Shown one piece after another: positions 61,337 through 64,000 of a DNA stretch of 64,000 nucleotides (positions within the stretch are counted from its first letter, which is position 1; every line of letters starts with the position of its first letter). Source of the stretch: Nocardioides sp. Root140 (lineage in GTDB: Bacteria > Actinomycetota > Actinomycetes > Propionibacteriales > Nocardioidaceae); contig NZ_LMFI01000015.1 of assembly GCF_001426745.1 (NCBI RefSeq), forward strand, positions 94,835-158,834. Direction: 5' to 3'. Under the pieces are notes generated by a model, which searched no databases, was not told where the DNA came from, and saw nothing but the letters and a program-made list of their open reading frames with translations. The position numbers were made by a program, and so were the translations under genes.

Positions 61337-63048
61337 ACGCCATCACCGCCAAGAAGGCGCCCGTCGGCCGGCCGCAGGTCCCTGCGGAGGAACGGCTCGA
61401 GACGATCGCCGACCTGCTGCTGGCCCGCCTGGGCGACGACCACCCCGGCCTGCTGGACGGCGACTCCTCCTGGACCTGGGACGAGGTGGTCCGTGAGAGT
61501 GCGGCCCGCGCCGCCTGGGCCGAGGAGCTGCGCGACCCCGAGCGCCCGTTCCACATCGGCATCCTGCTGGACAACCAGCCCGAGTTCATCTTCTGGCTGG
61601 GTGCGGCTGCCCTGGCCGGCGCCACCGTCGTCGGCATCAACAGCACCCGAAGCGGTGACTACCTCGAGCAAGAGGTCAGGCACACCGAGCTCCAGCTCGT
61701 GGTCACCGACCGGTCAGGTGTCGACCTCCTCGACGGCCTCGACATCGGCGTCCCGAAGGACAGGTTCCTGCGCACCGACGAGCCGTCGTACGCCGACCAG
61801 GTGACGGCCCACGCGTGTGAACCCACTCGCCGGCCGGAGATCGACGCGAAGACCCAGATGCTCCTGCTGTTCACAAGCGGCACCACCGGTGCCTCGAAGG
61901 CAGCACGGGTCAGCCAGGGACGCCTCGTCGGCCTCGGCTACCAGAACACCGCGAAGTACGACGTGCGCCGCCACGACATCTCCTACTGCTCGATGCCGCT
62001 CTTCCACGGCAACGCGGTGATGGGGTTGTGGGTGCCCACCCTGACCGCGGGCGGAACCGTGGCGCTGGGCCGCAAGTTCTCCGCGTCCCGCTTCGTCGAC
62101 GAGGTGCGTGCCTACGGGGCGACGTACTTCACCTACGTCGGCAAGGCGATCGGCTACGTGCTCGGCACCCCCGAACGCCCCGACGACCACACGATCGCGC
62201 TCACCCACGGCTTCGGCACCGAGGCGTCCCCGGAGGACCGGGCCCGGTTCCTGGAGCGCTTCGGCGCCACCCTGCTCGAGTCCTACGGGTCCAGTGAAGG
62301 TGCCGGCATGGTCGCCCTCGACCCCGCCGCACCGACCAGTGCCCTGGGCCGTCCGGCCCACGACGGCGTCAAGGTCGTCGACCCGGAGTCGCGCGAGGAG
62401 TGCGCGGTCGCCGAGCTCGACGAGCACGGCCGGGTGCTCAACGCCGAGCTGGCCGTGGGCGAGCTGGTCAACACCACCGGCGCGGCCGCGTTCGAGGGCT
62501 ACTGGAAGAACCCGGAGGCGGACGCCGAGCGGGTGCGCCACGGGTGGTACTGGACCGGGGACCTCGGCTTCCTCGACGACCAGGGCTTCCTCTACTTCGC
62601 GGGACGCTCGGGCGACTGGATCCGGGTGGACTCGGAGAACATCTCCGCGCTGCTCACCGAGCGGGCGCTGCGTCGCCACGACGACATCCTCACCGCGGCC
62701 GCCTTCGCGGTCCCGGACCCGCGGGCGGGGGACCAGGTGATGGCCGCCGTGGAGATCCCCGAGGGACGCACCTTCGAGGACCTCGACCTGGGGGCCTTCC
62801 TGGCCCGGCAGCAGGACCTCGGCACCAAGGGGGCCCCGCGCTTCGTCCGGGTCTCGCACGCCCTGCCCAGCACCGGCTCCAACAAGCTGCGCAAGAAGGA
62901 GATCCAGCTCGACGGGTGGCGCACCGGCGACCCCGTCTTCTGGTGGGTGGGGCGCGGCGAGCCTGCGTACGAGCCGATGACCGAGGCCGACAAGGCCACC
63001 CTGGTCGCGGAGTTCGACGCCAACGGGCGCCGCCGATTCCTGCCCTGA
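61333..63048 (+). CDS. Acyl-CoA synthetase, FadD17/FATP-like
   Basis: A 571-residue ANL ligase with P-loop TSGTTGASKA at 181-190, ESYGSSEGAG near 320 and the FATP-type segment YFAGRSGDWIRVDSENIS near 430. It resembles mycobacterial FadD17, which activates steroid side-chain acids. The final lysine-containing LPSTGSNKLRKKEI replaces the usual GK motif. It overlaps the old-yellow-enzyme gene by ATGA. Confidence 0.82.
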   Translation: MNAITAKKAPVGRPQVPAEERLETIADLLLARLGDDHPGLLDGDSSWTWDEVVRESAARAAWAEELRDPERPFHIGILLDNQPEFIFWLGAAALAGATVVGINSTRSGDYLEQEVRHTELQLVVTDRSGVDLLDGLDIGVPKDRFLRTDEPSYADQVTAHACEPTRRPEIDAKTQMLLLFTSGTTGASKAARVSQGRLVGLGYQNTAKYDVRRHDISYCSMPLFHGNAVMGLWVPTLTAGGTVALGRKFSASRFVDEVRAYGATYFTYVGKAIGYVLGTPERPDDHTIALTHGFGTEASPEDRARFLERFGATLLESYGSSEGAGMVALDPAAPTSALGRPAHDGVKVVDPESREECAVAELDEHGRVLNAELAVGELVNTTGAAAFEGYWKNPEADAERVRHGWYWTGDLGFLDDQGFLYFAGRSGDWIRVDSENISALLTERALRRHDDILTAAAFAVPDPRAGDQVMAAVEIPEGRTFEDLDLGAFLARQQDLGTKGAPRFVRVSHALPSTGSNKLRKKEIQLDGWRTGDPVFWWVGRGEPAYEPMTEADKATLVAEFDANGRRRFLP

Positions 63049-63069
63049 ATCCGAACCCGTCACCACCGG

Positions 63070-63084
63070 TTCCGGTCAGCGGGA
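63070..63084. promoter_or_regulatory. Regulon palindrome upstream of ABC permease
   Basis: TTCCGGTCAGCGGGA, centre 63077. TAGTCT at 63116-63121 gives a start near 63128, 51 bp from the centre. It links the transporter to the catabolic regulon. Confidence 0.65.
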
Positions 63085-63181
63085 TCGCGGCCGGTGTGGT
63101 CGCAGTCACCAGACCTAGTCTTCCCACAATGTCCTCGCCCGGTCACCGACCGTGCCCCATCCGACGAAAGGACCACCGCTG

Positions 63182-63226
63182 ATGAGCCTGGTTGTCCGAC
63201 GCCCCCGGAGCGGAGACGGTCGCTGA
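63182..63226 (+). CDS. 14-codon leader reading frame before ABC permease
   Basis: An ATG with AAAGGA nine bases upstream opens a 14-residue frame (MSLVVRRPRSGDGR) whose TGA overlaps the permease ATG (TGATG). The permease itself has only a poor ribosome site, so it is likely translated by coupling to this leader. Confidence 0.45.
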   Translation: MSLVVRRPRSGDGR

Positions 63227-64000
63227 TGCGCCGGATCGCGCTCCGTGCCGGCGAGCTGCTGGCAGTCCTCTTCGTGGTCAGCTTCGGCGTGTTCGCGATG
63301 GTGACCCTGATGCCCGGCGACCCCGCGGTCGCCATCCTCGGGGAGGGCCACCCCAAACAGGACTACGTGGACCTGCGCCAGGAGCTGGGTCTGGACGACC
63401 CGCTGCTGACGCGCTACTGGCACTGGCTCTCCTCGGCCGTCACCGGCGACCTCGGTCGCTCCCTGGTGCCGCCGCAGGGGGACGTGACCGATCGCATCCT
63501 CGGCGCCCTCCCGGTCAGCTTCCAGCTGGCCACCATGGGCCTGCTGATCGCCCTCGTGCTGGCCGTCCCGCTGGCGATGTGGTCCGCCGCCCACGCCGGT
63601 GGCCTCGTCGACCGGATCATCAGCGCGTCGATGTTCGCGATCCTGTCGATCCCGTCCTTCCTGGCCGGCCTGCTGCTGATCATGGTCTTCGCCAACGGCC
63701 TCGGCTGGTTCCCGCGGGCGCAGTGGGTGCGGATCAGTGAGGACCTTCCGGCCAACCTGCACCATGCCCTGCTGCCCGCGCTGGTCATCGCGATGATGGA
63801 GCTGGCGCTGTTCACCCGCATCCTGCGCAACGACCTGATCGTCACCCTCAACGAGGACTACATCCTCGCCGCCCGTGCCAAGGGCATGCCGCCGTGGCGG
63901 ATCATGGTCACCGACGCGTTGCGCCCGTCGTCGTTCTCGCTGGTGACCCTGATGGGCATCAGCCTGGGGCGCCTGATCGGGAGCACCGTGATCGTGGAGT
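63226..64000 (+). CDS. ABC transporter permease, DppB/OppB type, 3'-truncated
   Basis: The first 258 residues of an inner-membrane permease, cut by the window end. The N-terminal helix is followed by LMPGDPAVAILGEG and the family segment LGLDDPLLTRYWHWLSSAVTGDLGRSL, and the EAA loop LAARAKGMPPWRIMVTDALRP lies near residue 220. It belongs to the peptide/nickel (family 5) import systems, matching the binding lipoprotein at 18875. A second permease and ATPases are expected to follow beyond the window. Confidence 0.88.
   Translation, partial: MRRIALRAGELLAVLFVVSFGVFAMVTLMPGDPAVAILGEGHPKQDYVDLRQELGLDDPLLTRYWHWLSSAVTGDLGRSLVPPQGDVTDRILGALPVSFQLATMGLLIALVLAVPLAMWSAAHAGGLVDRIISASMFAILSIPSFLAGLLLIMVFANGLGWFPRAQWVRISEDLPANLHHALLPALVIAMMELALFTRILRNDLIVTLNEDYILAARAKGMPPWRIMVTDALRPSSFSLVTLMGISLGRLIGSTVIVE

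Overview
The window is high-GC DNA with the gene texture of an actinobacterium. Genes are tightly packed, GTG starts are common, and many coding pairs overlap by ATGA, GTGA or TGATG. Several genes look leaderless, with a TANNNT -10 hexamer about seven bases before the start codon. The mixture of F420-type (LLM) oxidoreductases, a mycobacterial-type steroid pathway and IclR/TetR regulators suggests Nocardioidaceae (Nocardioides-like). That is inference from gene content, not a search result. No rRNA, tRNA or CRISPR array was seen, and no gap between genes exceeds 300 bases.

Layout. 1-0.72 kb: 3' part of an AbiEi/DUF559-type gene closed by a strong hairpin. 0.9-5.2 kb: short/branched acyl-CoA catabolism (HSD10-like SDR, acyl-CoA dehydrogenase, divergent AMP-ligase and TetR regulator). 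5.3-8.8 kb: nitroreductase, MFS exporter, SnoaL-like protein, SDR. 8.9-11.7 kb: a beta-oxidation operon (3-hydroxyacyl-CoA dehydrogenase, thiolase, enoyl-CoA hydratase). 12.5-25.4 kb: accessory catabolic genes, including two copies of an SDR/SnoaL/LLM cassette, two IclR regulators, a family-5 solute-binding lipoprotein and a flavin reductase. 25.4-31.8 kb: a TetR gene divergent from a six-gene, translationally coupled operon that matches the mycobacterial igr steroid side-chain operon (chsE2, chsH2, chsE1, chsH1, ltp2 and a ChsH3-like hydratase). 31.9-36.4 kb: HsaA-like hydroxylase, HsaC-like extradiol dioxygenase and two DUF1214 proteins. 36.9-42.5 kb: an apparent insertion with a TIR-like/P-loop ATPase, a SNF2-like helicase and small membrane proteins. 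43-64 kb: P450, VOC protein, a third DUF1214 protein, HsaA, KshA, a KstR-like regulator, Hsd4A-like SDR, FadA5-like thiolase, FadE34-like double acyl-CoA dehydrogenase, further CoA ligases, an old-yellow-enzyme reductase and the start of a DppB-type ABC permease.

How the genes fit together. Import (solute-binding protein, permease), CoA activation (several ligases), side-chain beta-oxidation (FadE34-, ChsE1/E2-, ChsH1/H2-, Hsd4A-, FadA5- and Ltp2-like proteins) and ring opening (KshA, HsaA, HsaB-like reductase, HsaC) describe a steroid or bile-acid catabolic region. The set is incomplete here: no KstD, KshB, HsaD or HsaE-G was found.

The most notable new signal is a 15-bp palindrome, approximately TCCCGGTSASYGGGA, present in at least twelve intergenic regions from 14.7 to 63.1 kb. 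In most cases it is centred 49-51 bp upstream of an inferred, often leaderless, transcription start. It looks like the operator of a shared regulator of this catabolic set. The second main candidate for something undescribed is the insertion at 36.9-42.5 kb, whose large ATPase carries two tandem TIR-like modules, one apparently degenerate.
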